Positions 29,654 to 38,093 of a stretch of DNA of 41,141 bases are shown one piece after another. Under the pieces are notes generated by a model that was not told where the DNA came from, did no database searches, and was given only the letters and a program-made list of their open reading frames with translations. The stretch is from DSNY01 sp016861185 (lineage in GTDB: Bacteria > Pseudomonadota > Gammaproteobacteria > Burkholderiales > Burkholderiaceae_F): assembly GCA_030263275.1 (NCBI GenBank), contig SZOR01000025.1, positions 1 through 41,141 on the forward strand, in the 5' to 3' direction. Every line of letters starts with the position of its first letter. The first letter of the stretch is position 1. The translations under genes and the position numbers were made by a program.

Positions 29654-31986
29654 CACGTCTCCCGGCTCGGCACCAGGATCTCGCGATTGCCGTTCGGTTG
29701 CATCGGGGAAACGAGTCCGGCTTTTTCCATGTCTTCGAGCAGGCGCGCGGCGCGGTTGTAGCCGATGCGCAGATGGCGCTGCACCAGCGAGATCGACGCG
29801 CGCTTGTTCTTGACGACGACCTCGACCGCCTGGTCGTACAACGGATCGGCCTCGCCTCCCGGTTGACCGTTGTCGCCGGGCCCGGCGAGTTCGGCCTCGG
29901 GCGCATCCAGCACGCCTTCCACGTACTGCGGCGCGCCGCGGCTCTTCAGGAACTCGACGACGCGGTGCACCTCGGCGTCGCTGACGAAGGCGCCGTGCAC
30001 GCGCGTCGGCATGCCGGTGCCGGCGGCGAGATACAGCATGTCGCCCTGCCCGAGCAGCGTCTCCGCGCCCATCTGGTCGAGGATCGTGCGCGAGTCCACG
30101 CGGCTCGACACCTGGAAGCTGATGCGCGCCGGGATGTTCGCCTTGATCAGCCCCGTGATCACGTCCACGCTCGGCCGTTGCGTGGCAAGGATCAGGTGCA
30201 TGCCCGAGGCGCGCGCCTTCTGCGCGATGCGCGCGATCAGCTCCTCGACCTTCTTGCCGGTAACCATCATCAGGTCGGCCAGCTCGTCGATGACCACGAC
30301 GATGATCGGCAGCGGATCGAGCGGTTCCGGCGCTTCGGGCGTCAGCGAAAACGGGTTGCCGATCGGCTCGCCCTTGGCGCGCGCCTCCGCGATCTTGGCG
30401 TTGTACGTGGACAGGTTGCGCACGCCGAGCTTGCTCATCAGCCGGTAGCGGCGGTCCATCTCGCGCACGCACCACTGCAGCGCGTGGCCGGCCTCGCGCA
30501 TGTCGGTGACGACCGGCGCCAGCAGATGCGGGATGCCCTCGTAGACGGACAGTTCGAGCATCTTCGGGTCGACCAGGATCAGCCGCACCTGCGACGGATC
30601 GGCCTTGTACAGGATCGACAGGATCATCGCGTTGATCCCGACCGACTTGCCCGAACCGGTCGTGCCCGCCACCAGCAGGTGCGGCATGCGCGCGAGATCG
30701 ACGACGACCGGCTTGCCGCCGATGTCCTTGCCGAGCCCGAGCGTCACCAGCGAATGGCTGTCGTTGTAGACGCTCGAGCCGAGGATTTCCGAAAGCTTGA
30801 CCACCTGCCGCTTCGGGTTCGGAAGCTCGAGCCCCATCAGGTTCTTGCCCGGGATCGTCTCGACGACGCGGATCGACACCAGCGACAACGCGCGCGCCAG
30901 GTCCTTCGCCAGGTTGACGATCTGGCTGCCCTTGACGCCGACCGCGGGCTCGATCTCGTAGCGCGTGATCACCGGGCCGGGATACGCGGCGACGACCGCG
31001 GCATCGACGCCGAAGTCCTTCAGCTTCTTCTCGATCAGCCGCGACGTGAACTCCAGCGTTTCGGTCGAGATCGCCTCCACGCCCGGCGGCGGCTCGTCGA
31101 GCAGATCGAGCGCCGGCAGCTTGCCGTCCGCGAGTTCCGCGAACAGCGGCACCTGCTTTTCCTTCTGCTTGCGCTCGGACGGCTTGACGTGCGCCGGCGG
31201 CCGCTCGATGTGCACGGGCGGCGTGTCCTCGATGCGGCTGCGCTCCTGGGCGAGCGCGGCCTCGCGGCTGCGCGCGGCGACTTCGCCGATCGCGCGGTCC
31301 TGTTTGGCTTCGCGCGCGGCGCGCACGCGCTCGACCAGCCGCTCGAAGAATCCGCCGACGCGTTCGGCGACCGAAAGCCACGAGAAATCGAAGAACAGGC
31401 TCGCGCCGATCAGCGCCGCCACCAGCAGCGCGACCGTCGCGCCGGTGAAGCCCAGCCCGCTCGCCAGCAGCTCGCCGACGTAGCGGCCGAGCACGCCGCC
31501 GCGATCGTCGGGCAGCCAGCGCGAGACCGTGTGCAGCCGCAGGTGTTCGACGCCGGTGGCGCCGATCATCAGCGCGACCAGGCCGATCGCCTGCAGCCAG
31601 TCGGGCAGACCCTGGTTCGCGTACGGCCCGTGCAGCCGGCGGAAGCCGCGCACGACCCACGCGCAGCCGGCAGCGACCAGCAGCCACGCGGAGAAGCCGA
31701 AGACGAGCAGCAGCACGTCGGCGAGCCACGCACCGACGCGCCCGCCGATGTTGTGCACCGTCGCGCCGGTGGCCGCGTGCGAGAACCCCGGATCGGCGCG
31801 ATCGTAGGTCGCGAGGATCGCCGCGAGCGCGATCACCGCCACCGCGCCGACGATCCAGCCCGCTTCGGCAACGAGCCGCGCCACGCGCGGCGAAGCTTCC
31901 GCGGGTTCGGTCGTCCGCCGGCCGCGCGCCGCCGCGCGCGCGCCGCGCGCGTCGGAATCGCTGCCCGTTTCGGCCCTCGTCGTCAT
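29653..31986 (-). CDS. ftsK: DNA translocase FtsK
   Basis: Septum-anchored motor that pumps the terminus region and activates XerCD at dif. The N-terminus has four membrane helices (WIVGAVAVIALAAILATYDR, VLLLVFGFSAWLLVAAGCAW, LQAIGLVALMIGATGVEHL, VALLVAALIGASLFFDF). A short linker follows. The motor domain has Walker A LLVAGTTGSGKSVGINAM, Walker B PIIVVVIDELADLMMVTGKK and ILATQRPSVDVITGLIKANI. The C-terminal gamma winged helix DQAVEVVVKNKRASISLVQR to YNRAARLLEDMEKAGLV binds KOPS. Length 777 is typical of the short-linker betaproteobacterial form. The likely -10 box (TATAAT) ends 7 bases before this ATG, so either the mRNA is leaderless or a downstream GTG (before ARLVAEAGW) is used. Confidence 0.95.
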   Translation of the reverse strand: MTTRAETGSDSDARGARAAARGRRTTEPAEASPRVARLVAEAGWIVGAVAVIALAAILATYDRADPGFSHAATGATVHNIGGRVGAWLADVLLLVFGFSAWLLVAAGCAWVVRGFRRLHGPYANQGLPDWLQAIGLVALMIGATGVEHLRLHTVSRWLPDDRGGVLGRYVGELLASGLGFTGATVALLVAALIGASLFFDFSWLSVAERVGGFFERLVERVRAAREAKQDRAIGEVAARSREAALAQERSRIEDTPPVHIERPPAHVKPSERKQKEKQVPLFAELADGKLPALDLLDEPPPGVEAISTETLEFTSRLIEKKLKDFGVDAAVVAAYPGPVITRYEIEPAVGVKGSQIVNLAKDLARALSLVSIRVVETIPGKNLMGLELPNPKRQVVKLSEILGSSVYNDSHSLVTLGLGKDIGGKPVVVDLARMPHLLVAGTTGSGKSVGINAMILSILYKADPSQVRLILVDPKMLELSVYEGIPHLLAPVVTDMREAGHALQWCVREMDRRYRLMSKLGVRNLSTYNAKIAEARAKGEPIGNPFSLTPEAPEPLDPLPIIVVVIDELADLMMVTGKKVEELIARIAQKARASGMHLILATQRPSVDVITGLIKANIPARISFQVSSRVDSRTILDQMGAETLLGQGDMLYLAAGTGMPTRVHGAFVSDAEVHRVVEFLKSRGAPQYVEGVLDAPEAELAGPGDNGQPGGEADPLYDQAVEVVVKNKRASISLVQRHLRIGYNRAARLLEDMEKAGLVSPMQPNGNREILVPSRET

Positions 31987-31991
31987 CGGCC

Positions 31992-32015
31992 CGATTATAG
32001 GTGTGGGGGGTCGTC
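31992..32015 (-). promoter_or_regulatory. Probable ftsK promoter; inverted copy of the trxB promoter
   Basis: On minus, gacgaccccccacacc is followed by TATAAT and CG; the TATAAT is at 31994-31999. Almost the same string (gacgacccccacc TATAAT CG) precedes trxB on the plus strand at 35248-35268. The two copies point away from the LytS/LytTR module, one to ftsK and one to trxB. The rest of the 31987-32148 gap holds no gene and must contain the lytS-like promoter. Confidence 0.55.
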
Positions 32016-32148
32016 TTCCCTCGGAGATCGGCCGTCCGGCATCCCGCGTTCGTCGCGCCGGACGGGGCTCCACGCCGCCGGCAGGGCGCTTCGTCGCGCC
32101 CGCTTGCGGGCCCCGGCGCCGGCGCACAGAATCGGCCCGATCGACGCC

Positions 32149-33300
32149 ATGGCCGCCCTCACCGCCCCGCTTGCCGAAGCCGCCGCTGCCGCCGAAGCGC
32201 GGCCGCGCACGCGCTTCGCCGAGGATTTTTTCGCGGTCTTCAACCTGCGCTCGATCGCCGCGGTCTTCTACTTCTGCTTCGCGCTCGTGCTGATCGTGTG
32301 GCTCAGCTATCTGCACGTCGAGCCGATCGAGCAATGGTTCTTCACCGTCGCACGCGCGCTGCGGCAGACGCTGATCAGCGGGATGTCGGCGCTGGCGGCG
32401 ATCGCGCTGGCGCTGGCGGCGTTGCCGCGGCTTGCGCTGCCGCACCGTTGGCTCGAGTTCGCGCTCGCGGTGCTGTTGATCGCCGTCGTCGCGGCGGCCG
32501 CGTACGCGCTGCGCGCGTACGTCTTCGGCTCGCCGCTCGTGAGCCTGCTCGAGCGGCCGTGGCGGACCGCCGCGATCGTCACGCAGTGGACCGTCGTCGG
32601 CAGCATCGGCTACGCGCTGTTCCACCTCGGCCGGCGCGAGCGCGAAGCGCGCGAGTTGCTGGCGGCCGCCGCGCGCGAAAGCGACGCGCTCGCCGCGCAG
32701 ATGATGCAGGCGCGGCTGTCGGCGCTGCAGGCGCAGATCGAGCCGCACTTCCTGTTCAACACGCTCGCCAACGTCAAGCGGCTGTACGAGACCTCGCCGG
32801 GCAGCGGACGCACGATGCTCGGTCACCTGATCCAGTACCTGCGCGCCGCGCTGCCGTCGATGCGGCAGTCCGGCTCGAGCGTGCGGCGCGAGCTCGACCT
32901 GGTGCGCTCGTACCTGACGATCCTGCAGTTCAGGATGGGCGACCGGCTCGCGTTCAGCGTCGAAGCGGACGCCGGCGCACTCGACGCCGGGCTGCCGCCG
33001 ATCGTGCTGCCGACGCTCGTCGAGAACGCGATCAAGCACGGGCTGTCGCCGCTGCCCGAGGGTGGCCGCATCGACGTGCGCGCGCACGCCGAAGGCGGCA
33101 CGCTCGTCGTCGAAGTCAGGGACACCGGCGCCGGCTTCCGCGGGAGCGGCGGCGCCGGCGTGGGACTGGCCAACACGCGCCAGCGCCTGGCCACGCTTTA
33201 CGGCGAGCGCGCGTCGCTCGAACTGGCCGCCAACACGCCGCGCGGCGTGATCGCAAGGCTGCAACTGCCGCTCGCGCGGGCCGAGGAGGAAACGCGATGA
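32149..33300 (+). CDS. LytS/YehU-type sensor histidine kinase (383 aa)
   Basis: Four to five membrane helices occupy residues about 37-160 (AAVFYFCFALVLIVWLSYLH, ALAAIALALAALPRLALPHR, WLEFALAVLLIAVVAAAAYA, WTVVGSIGYALFHLG). The His_kinase domain has the phosphoacceptor H200 in QAQIEPHFLFNTLANVKRLY. The HATPase has the N-box LVENAIKHG near 290-298, G1 DTGAGF (325-330) and G2 GVGLANTRQRLATLYG. This type signals to LytTR regulators. Its stop overlaps the next start (ATGA). It appears active. Confidence 0.92.
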   Translation: MAALTAPLAEAAAAAEARPRTRFAEDFFAVFNLRSIAAVFYFCFALVLIVWLSYLHVEPIEQWFFTVARALRQTLISGMSALAAIALALAALPRLALPHRWLEFALAVLLIAVVAAAAYALRAYVFGSPLVSLLERPWRTAAIVTQWTVVGSIGYALFHLGRREREARELLAAAARESDALAAQMMQARLSALQAQIEPHFLFNTLANVKRLYETSPGSGRTMLGHLIQYLRAALPSMRQSGSSVRRELDLVRSYLTILQFRMGDRLAFSVEADAGALDAGLPPIVLPTLVENAIKHGLSPLPEGGRIDVRAHAEGGTLVVEVRDTGAGFRGSGGAGVGLANTRQRLATLYGERASLELAANTPRGVIARLQLPLARAEEETR

Positions 33301-34445
33301 ATGCGATCGTCGAACGCCTGCACGCCACCGGACCGTGGGCGGGGCTGCAGTTCGCGTGGCACGCGTGGCGCGCGCTGACCTGGCGTCACTGGGCGTTTGC
33401 GCTCGCCGCTGCCCTGCTCGCGAGCCTCGCCGGCACCGTCTCGCAGGCGGAAATGGTGGCGCGCACCGGGCAGGGCGCGCTGATGGCGACGCATCTGCTG
33501 CTCGTCCTGCTGATGGCCCTGGTACTGCTGCTCGGTTGGGCGCTGGCCGACCGCATGGACGACCGCAGCTACCCGCGGCCGCTGCGCATGGCGGTGGCGC
33601 TCGCCGTCGCGTCGCTGATCGAGGCGCTGCTGGCGCCCGCGGTCGTGCGCGTGTTCGAACTGCCCGACGCGCTCAGCGCGATGTTCACCGAAAAGGGCAA
33701 GCCGGTGCCGCCCCTCGCCACGCTGGTGCTGATGGGCTGGCTCGACGGCGTGGTGTTCGGCGGACTCGTCTATGCCGTGGCCGAGTTCTACCGCGCGCAG
33801 CGCTTGCGCGCGGCCGACGTCGTGCGCGCGCGGGCCGAGCAGGCGCAGCTTTCGCGCCGGCTGCTGGAGTCCCGGCTCGCGGCAATGCAGGCGCAGGTCG
33901 AGCCGCAGTTCCTGTTCGACAGCCTGGTCGACATCGAAGCGCTGTACCAGCGCGACCCGACTGCGGGCGCGGCGATCCTCGACCGGCTGATCACCTACCT
34001 GCGCGTGGCGCTGCCGCGACTGCGCGAAGCCGGCTCGACGGTGCAGGCCGAAGCGGAACTCGTCGCCGCGTACCTGTCGGTGGTCACCGCGCGGCACGGC
34101 GGACTGCCGCAGACGCAGGTGACGGTCGCGGCGGACTGCGCGGGCGCGCGCTTCTATCCGATGCTGCTGCTGCCGCTGGTGCAGCGGGCGATGCGCGGCC
34201 AGGACGGCGCCGTGCCGCGGCGGGTCGAGCTGGCGGTCCGGCGGGAGGGCGACGAACTGATCGCCGAACTGCGCATTGCGGCGTCCGGCTTGTGCCGCGA
34301 TACTTCGGACCTCGCGCGCGTGCGCGAGCGGCTCGCCGGGCTGTACGGCGGCCGTGCGCGGCTCGACTGCGCCGAGGATTCTTCCGAAGTCACGACGTTC
34401 ACGCTGCACATCCCGCATGAGCTCGCCCACGGCCCTCGTCGCTGA
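33297..34445 (+). CDS. Degenerate LytS-like protein, pseudo-histidine kinase (382 aa)
   Basis: This protein has the same layout and length as the upstream kinase: four membrane helices (HWAFALAAALLASLAGTVSQ, ATHLLLVLLMALVLLLGWAL, AVALAVASLIEALLAPAVVR, TLVLMGWLDGVVFGGLVYAV) and a recognisable QAQVEPQFLFDSLVDIEALY. However the phosphoacceptor His is Gln (Q204), the N-box is LVQRAMRGQDG and the G1 DTGAG region reads IAASGL. It therefore should neither bind ATP in the normal way nor autophosphorylate. A role as regulator or heterodimer partner of the active kinase is plausible. The stop lies inside the response-regulator gene (29-base overlap). Confidence 0.85.
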   Translation: MNAIVERLHATGPWAGLQFAWHAWRALTWRHWAFALAAALLASLAGTVSQAEMVARTGQGALMATHLLLVLLMALVLLLGWALADRMDDRSYPRPLRMAVALAVASLIEALLAPAVVRVFELPDALSAMFTEKGKPVPPLATLVLMGWLDGVVFGGLVYAVAEFYRAQRLRAADVVRARAEQAQLSRRLLESRLAAMQAQVEPQFLFDSLVDIEALYQRDPTAGAAILDRLITYLRVALPRLREAGSTVQAEAELVAAYLSVVTARHGGLPQTQVTVAADCAGARFYPMLLLPLVQRAMRGQDGAVPRRVELAVRREGDELIAELRIAASGLCRDTSDLARVRERLAGLYGGRARLDCAEDSSEVTTFTLHIPHELAHGPRR

Positions 34446-35166
34446 AGACGAAGCCACGCTGCGCCACCAGCTCGTCGAGCAGCTCGGCCAGCTCTGGCCC
34501 GAGCTGGCGATCGTCGCCGAGGCGGCCGACGGCGTACAGGCGCTGCGGCTGCTCGAAGAGCATCGGCCCGACGTGCTGTTCCTCGACATCCAGATGCCCG
34601 GCGCGACGGGGCTGGAGGTCGCGCGCCAGGCGAGCGGCCGCTGCCACGTCGTTTTCGTCACCGCGTACGACGAGTACGCGGTCGCCGCATTCGAGCAGGG
34701 CGCGGTCGACTACGTGCTGAAGCCGATTTCCGCGGCGCGGCTGTTCACGACGGTGAGCCGGTTGAAGCAGCGGATCGCCGCGCCGCCGGCGCGTATCGAC
34801 GCGGTGCTCGATCGCATCGGCAACGGCGCGCCGCAGAAGACCTTCCTGCGCTGGATCAACGCTTCGGTCGGACAGAACCTGAAGCTGATCACGGTCGACG
34901 AGATCGCCTACTTCCAGGCCGACAACAAGTACACGCGCGTGGTCACCGGCGAAGGCGAAGCGCTGATCCGCAAGCCGCTGAAGGAGCTCGTGGAGGAACT
35001 CGATCCGCAGCAGTTCTGGCAGATTCACCGCTCCACGCTCGTCAACGCCAGCGCGATCGCCGGCGTCACGCGCGACTTCCGCGGCCGCATGCTGGTCAAG
35101 CTGAAGAAGCGCGACGACACGCTGCTCGTCTCCGACAGCTATACGCACCTGTTCCGGCAGATGTAG
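34417..35166 (+). CDS. LytTR-family response regulator (249 aa)
   Basis: The receiver domain has acidic D11 region (VAEDEATLR), phosphoacceptor D57 in VLFLDIQMPGATGLEVA, T82 and K102 in AVDYVLKPISAARLF. A linker follows, then the LytTR DNA-binding domain (about 145-249: TFLRWINASVGQNLKLITVD, EIAYFQADNKYTRVVTGEGE, FWQIHRSTLVNASAIAGVTR, SDSYTHLFRQM). Such regulators bind direct-repeat promoters and are partners of LytS kinases. The ATG at 34417 overlaps the pseudokinase gene, making one operon of three. Confidence 0.94.
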   Translation: MSSPTALVAEDEATLRHQLVEQLGQLWPELAIVAEAADGVQALRLLEEHRPDVLFLDIQMPGATGLEVARQASGRCHVVFVTAYDEYAVAAFEQGAVDYVLKPISAARLFTTVSRLKQRIAAPPARIDAVLDRIGNGAPQKTFLRWINASVGQNLKLITVDEIAYFQADNKYTRVVTGEGEALIRKPLKELVEELDPQQFWQIHRSTLVNASAIAGVTRDFRGRMLVKLKKRDDTLLVSDSYTHLFRQM

Positions 35167-35247
35167 CCGAGGTCGGCCGTCGGCCGACACGCGCGCAATC
35201 CGAACCTCGACTCATCCGCACGCCCTAGCGGGCTTGAGCGGTGCATT

Positions 35248-35268
35248 GACGACCCCCACCTATAATCG
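35248..35268 (+). promoter_or_regulatory. Probable trxB promoter with TATAAT box
   Basis: TATAAT at 35261-35266 follows gacgacccccacc. The mRNA would start near 35273, leaving a leader of about 35 bases with a GAGGGG ribosome site before the trxB ATG at 35308. No good -35 box is seen at normal spacing. See also the ftsK promoter entry. A small hairpin (gtcggcc, gtc, ggccgac) at 35174-35190 could end the response-regulator transcript. Confidence 0.55.
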
Positions 35269-35307
35269 CTCGCGAACACGGCGGTGCGATCCGCCGAGGG
35301 GAAATCG

Positions 35308-36303
35308 ATGACGACCAACCGACACGCGCGCGTGCTGATCCTCGGATCGGGGCCCGCCGGCTATACCGCCGCCGTGTATGCCGCGCGCGCGAATCTGAAG
35401 CCGATGCTGATCACCGGGCTTGCGCAGGGCGGCCAGCTGATGACGACGACCGACGTCGACAACTGGCCCGCCGACGCCGACGGCGTGCAGGGACCGGACC
35501 TGATGGCGCGCTTCCAGAAGCACGCCGAGCGCTTCGACACCGAGATCGTGTTCGACCATGTCCACACGGTCGACCTGATGCGCCGCCCGTTCAAGCTGAC
35601 CGGAGATTCGGCGACGTACACCTGCGACGCGCTGATCATCGCCACCGGCGCCTCGGCCAAGTACCTCGGCCTGCCGAGCGAGCAGGCCTTCATGGGCAAG
35701 GGCGTGTCCGGCTGCGCCACCTGCGACGGTTTCTTCTATCGCAACCAGGACGTGTGCGTCGTCGGCGGCGGCAATACCGCGGTCGAGGAGGCGCTGTACC
35801 TCGCCAATATCGCGACCAAGGTGCACCTGATCCATCGGCGCGACAAGTTCCGCGCCGAGCCGATCATGGTCGACAAGCTGATGGCCAAAGTGAAGGAAGG
35901 CAAGATCGCGCTGCATCTTTGGCACGAACTGGACGAGGTGCTCGGCGACGACAAGGGCGTGACCGGCGTGCGCATCAGGAACAGCCAGACCGGCGCCAGG
36001 ACCGAGCTGCCCGTGCAGGGCTGCTTCATCGCGATCGGCCACCAGCCGAACACCGACATCTTCAAGGGTCAGCTCGAGATGGCCAACGGGTACATCGTCA
36101 CCAAGGGCGGCTCGCAGGGCATGGCGACGATGACCAGCGTGCCCGGCGTGTTCGCCGCCGGCGACGTGCAGGACCACGTCTACCGCCAGGCCGTCACCTC
36201 GGCAGGCACCGGCTGCATGGCCGCGCTCGACGCGCAGCGCTGGCTCGAGGCGCAGGAGGCTTCGCACGCGCCGGCGGCCGAGCGCGCAGCTGTCGCCGCC
36301 TGA
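35308..36303 (+). CDS. trxB: Thioredoxin reductase
   Basis: NADPH-dependent flavoenzyme that reduces thioredoxin. Features: FAD Rossmann motif VLILGSGPAGYTAAVYAARA at the N-terminus, the redox pair C136/C139 in SGCATCDGFFYRN, NADPH motif VVGGGNTAVEEALYLANIAT and the second FAD motif VPGVFAAGDVQDHVYRQAVT. The 331 residues are slightly longer at the C-terminus (Ala-rich) than the E. coli protein. ATG 35308 has GAGGGGAAA upstream. In related genomes it often lies divergent next to ftsK. Confidence 0.97.
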   Translation: MTTNRHARVLILGSGPAGYTAAVYAARANLKPMLITGLAQGGQLMTTTDVDNWPADADGVQGPDLMARFQKHAERFDTEIVFDHVHTVDLMRRPFKLTGDSATYTCDALIIATGASAKYLGLPSEQAFMGKGVSGCATCDGFFYRNQDVCVVGGGNTAVEEALYLANIATKVHLIHRRDKFRAEPIMVDKLMAKVKEGKIALHLWHELDEVLGDDKGVTGVRIRNSQTGARTELPVQGCFIAIGHQPNTDIFKGQLEMANGYIVTKGGSQGMATMTSVPGVFAAGDVQDHVYRQAVTSAGTGCMAALDAQRWLEAQEASHAPAAERAAVAA

Positions 36304-36319
36304 GCCCGGCGAGGTTCCG

Positions 36320-36994
36320 ATGGCCCAGCGGATCCGGGGCCTGGGAGAACTCGCCCGCCTGCGCGACGAGCTGGCGCAGCGCGCGCAGGACGAAGCGCGC
36401 CGCCGCCGCGAGGAGGCGCAGCAGCGCCAGCGCGAAGGAGCCGCGGCCAACGAATTCAAGGTGGCCGTCGAAGCGCTCGGCGACGTCAAGCCGCTCGCGC
36501 CGCACGGCCGCAAGCATCACGCACCGCGCCCGCATCCGCCGCACCCGAAGCAGCGCCAGCTCGACGAACGGCAGGTGCTCGCGCAATCGGTGTCCGACGA
36601 GATCGACCTCGAATCGCTGCTCGACACCGACGAGGCGCTGTCGTATCGGCGGCCCGGCATCGGCCCCGACGTGCTGCGCAGGCTGCGACGCGGCGACTGG
36701 GTGATCCAGTCCGAGCTCGATCTGCACGGCCATCGCGTCGAGGAAGCGCGCGAGGAGCTCGCCGCGTTCCTGAAGGAGGCGATCAAACGCGGGCAGCGCT
36801 GCGTGCGCGTCGTACACGGCAAGGGGCTCGGCTCGAAGGACCGCCAGCCGGTGCTCAAGGGCAAGGTGCGCGCGTGGCTCGTGCAGCGCGACGAGGTGAT
36901 CGCTTTCTGCCAGGCGCGCGCGGCTGAAGGCGGCAGCGGCGCGCTCGTAGTCCTGCTGCGCCCGTCGTCGGCCGCGCCGGCACCAAAGGCCTGA
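36320..36994 (+). CDS. Smr-domain protein (224 aa)
   Basis: The first 95 residues are a charged coiled coil and His/Pro-rich linker (LAQRAQDEARRRREEAQQRQ, PHGRKHHAPRPHPPHPKQRQ). The Smr domain (about 125-215) has the LDLHG motif (SELDLHGHRVEEAREELAAF) and the HGKG motif (VRVVHGKGLGSKDRQPVLKG). Smr domains are nucleases or RNA-binding modules; E. coli SmrA/SmrB are relatives, SmrB acting on collided ribosomes. Which role applies here is not clear. It follows trxB by 16 bases and is probably co-transcribed. Confidence 0.9.
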   Translation: MAQRIRGLGELARLRDELAQRAQDEARRRREEAQQRQREGAAANEFKVAVEALGDVKPLAPHGRKHHAPRPHPPHPKQRQLDERQVLAQSVSDEIDLESLLDTDEALSYRRPGIGPDVLRRLRRGDWVIQSELDLHGHRVEEAREELAAFLKEAIKRGQRCVRVVHGKGLGSKDRQPVLKGKVRAWLVQRDEVIAFCQARAAEGGSGALVVLLRPSSAAPAPKA

Positions 36995-36995
36995 C

Positions 36996-37610
36996 GTGCA
37001 GCCGCAGACCGTGCTCGTCCCGGCGATCGAGTTCATCGCCGTGCTCGCCTGCGCGTTCTCCGGTTTCGCCGAGGCGCGCAGCAAGCAGATGGATTCGGTG
37101 GGCGTTTTCACGGTCGCCTTCGTCACCGCCTTCGGCGGCGGCACGCTGCGCGACCTGCTGCTCGACCGGCGGCCGTTCTTCTGGGTGCAGCACGTCGAGT
37201 ACGTGATCCTGATCCTCGTGCTGACGCTGATCGCCGCGCCGATCATGAAGTTCGCGCAACGCGTGATCGCGCCGACCGCGTTCGTCGTCGCCGACGCGAT
37301 CGGCCTCGGGTTCTTCTCGATCGCCGGCGTGTCGGTCGCGGCCGCGTTCGACCTGCCGTGGATCGTCGCCGCGATGATGGGCGTCATCACCGGTGTCGCC
37401 GGCGGCATCCTGCGCGACGTGATCCTGAACGAAGTGCCGATGGTCCTGCGCGACGGCAAGCCGTATGCGCTCGCCGCTTTCGTCGGCTGTTGGTTCTACC
37501 TGCTGATGATCTACTTCGGCTCGCCCGAGCCGCTCGCGCTGTGGACCTCGGGCACGCTGATCGTCGCGATCCGCCTGATCGCCTGGCGCGCGAACTGGAC
37601 AATCAAGTAA
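36996..37610 (+). CDS. TRIC/UPF0126 membrane protein (204 aa)
   Basis: The GTG at 36996 lies one base after the Smr gene's stop. The protein has about seven membrane helices in two similar halves: IEFIAVLACAFSGFAEARSK, VGVFTVAFVTAFGGGTLRDL then HVEYVILILVLTLIAAPIMK in the first, and FVVADAIGLGFFSIAGVSVA with MMGVITGVAGGILRDVILNE in the second. The duplicated GGGTLRDL/GGILRDVI motifs are the TRIC signature. TRIC proteins are potassium-selective channels, but bacterial substrates vary; the role here is unknown. Confidence 0.9.
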   Translation: MQPQTVLVPAIEFIAVLACAFSGFAEARSKQMDSVGVFTVAFVTAFGGGTLRDLLLDRRPFFWVQHVEYVILILVLTLIAAPIMKFAQRVIAPTAFVVADAIGLGFFSIAGVSVAAAFDLPWIVAAMMGVITGVAGGILRDVILNEVPMVLRDGKPYALAAFVGCWFYLLMIYFGSPEPLALWTSGTLIVAIRLIAWRANWTIK

Positions 37611-37612
37611 TG

Positions 37613-37951
37613 CTAGACCGCGGCCTCGCCGGTTTCGCCGGTGCGGATGCGGATCACCTGCTCGACCGCTCGCACGAAGATCTTGCCGTCGCCGATCTTG
37701 CCGGTGCGCGCCGCGCGCGTGATCGCCTCGATCGCGCGCTCGACCAGAGCGTCCGCGACGACCGCCTCGACCTTGACCTTCGGCAGGAAGTCGACGACGT
37801 ACTCGGCGCCGCGGTACAGCTCGGTGTGGCCCTTCTGGCGACCGAAACCCTTGACGTCGGTGACGGTCAGCCCGCTGACACCCACTTCCGCGAGCGCTTC
37901 GCGCACTTCGTCGAGCTTGAACGGTTTGATGATGGCAGTGATCTGTTTCAT
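37613..37951 (-). CDS. glnB: Nitrogen regulatory protein P-II
   Basis: A 112-residue P-II protein that reports nitrogen and energy state by binding 2-oxoglutarate and ATP. It contains the T-loop with the uridylylation site Y51 (TELYRGAEYVVDFLPKVKVE), and the C-terminal TGKIGDGKIFVRAVEQVIRI signature. Its N-terminus MKQITAIIKPFKLDEVREAL is standard. GlnB and GlnK cannot be separated reliably by sequence; the neighbouring nadE fits the GlnB-type locus seen in Burkholderiales. The intergenic to nadE contains a second nadE 3' end. Confidence 0.95.
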   Translation of the reverse strand: MKQITAIIKPFKLDEVREALAEVGVSGLTVTDVKGFGRQKGHTELYRGAEYVVDFLPKVKVEAVVADALVERAIEAITRAARTGKIGDGKIFVRAVEQVIRIRTGETGEAAV

Positions 37952-37995
37952 TGGCTGGCCTCGATCGGGTTCGGCGGCATTCTAGCTTGCGGACT

Positions 37996-38036
37996 CTTCG
38001 CGGAAGCGGTTGGTGATCGGATAACGCCAGTCGCGC
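37996..38036. repeat. Duplicate of the nadE 3' end (with copy at 38105-38145)
   Basis: The 41 bases from cttcgcggaa to cagtcgcgc match the stretch at 38105-38145 inside nadE with one difference. Both encode DWRYPITNRFREE on the minus strand. The downstream copy even has its own in-frame TAG (encoding REESAS then stop), as nadE has REESP then stop. It lies in the 142-base nadE-glnB gap and looks like a remnant of an older gene end. Confidence 0.8.
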
Positions 38037-38093
38037 TCCGAGCCGCAGGCGAGTCAGGACCTTCCCGCCCGAGGCGGCGGGCGCGACCGCAGG

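Noticed and set aside
29698..33300. A 1200-codon open frame on the plus strand opposite ftsK
   Set aside because: Its first 800 codons mirror ftsK and are low-complexity in His/Arg/Asp. Only the last 383 codons are real, namely the LytS-type kinase starting at 32149.
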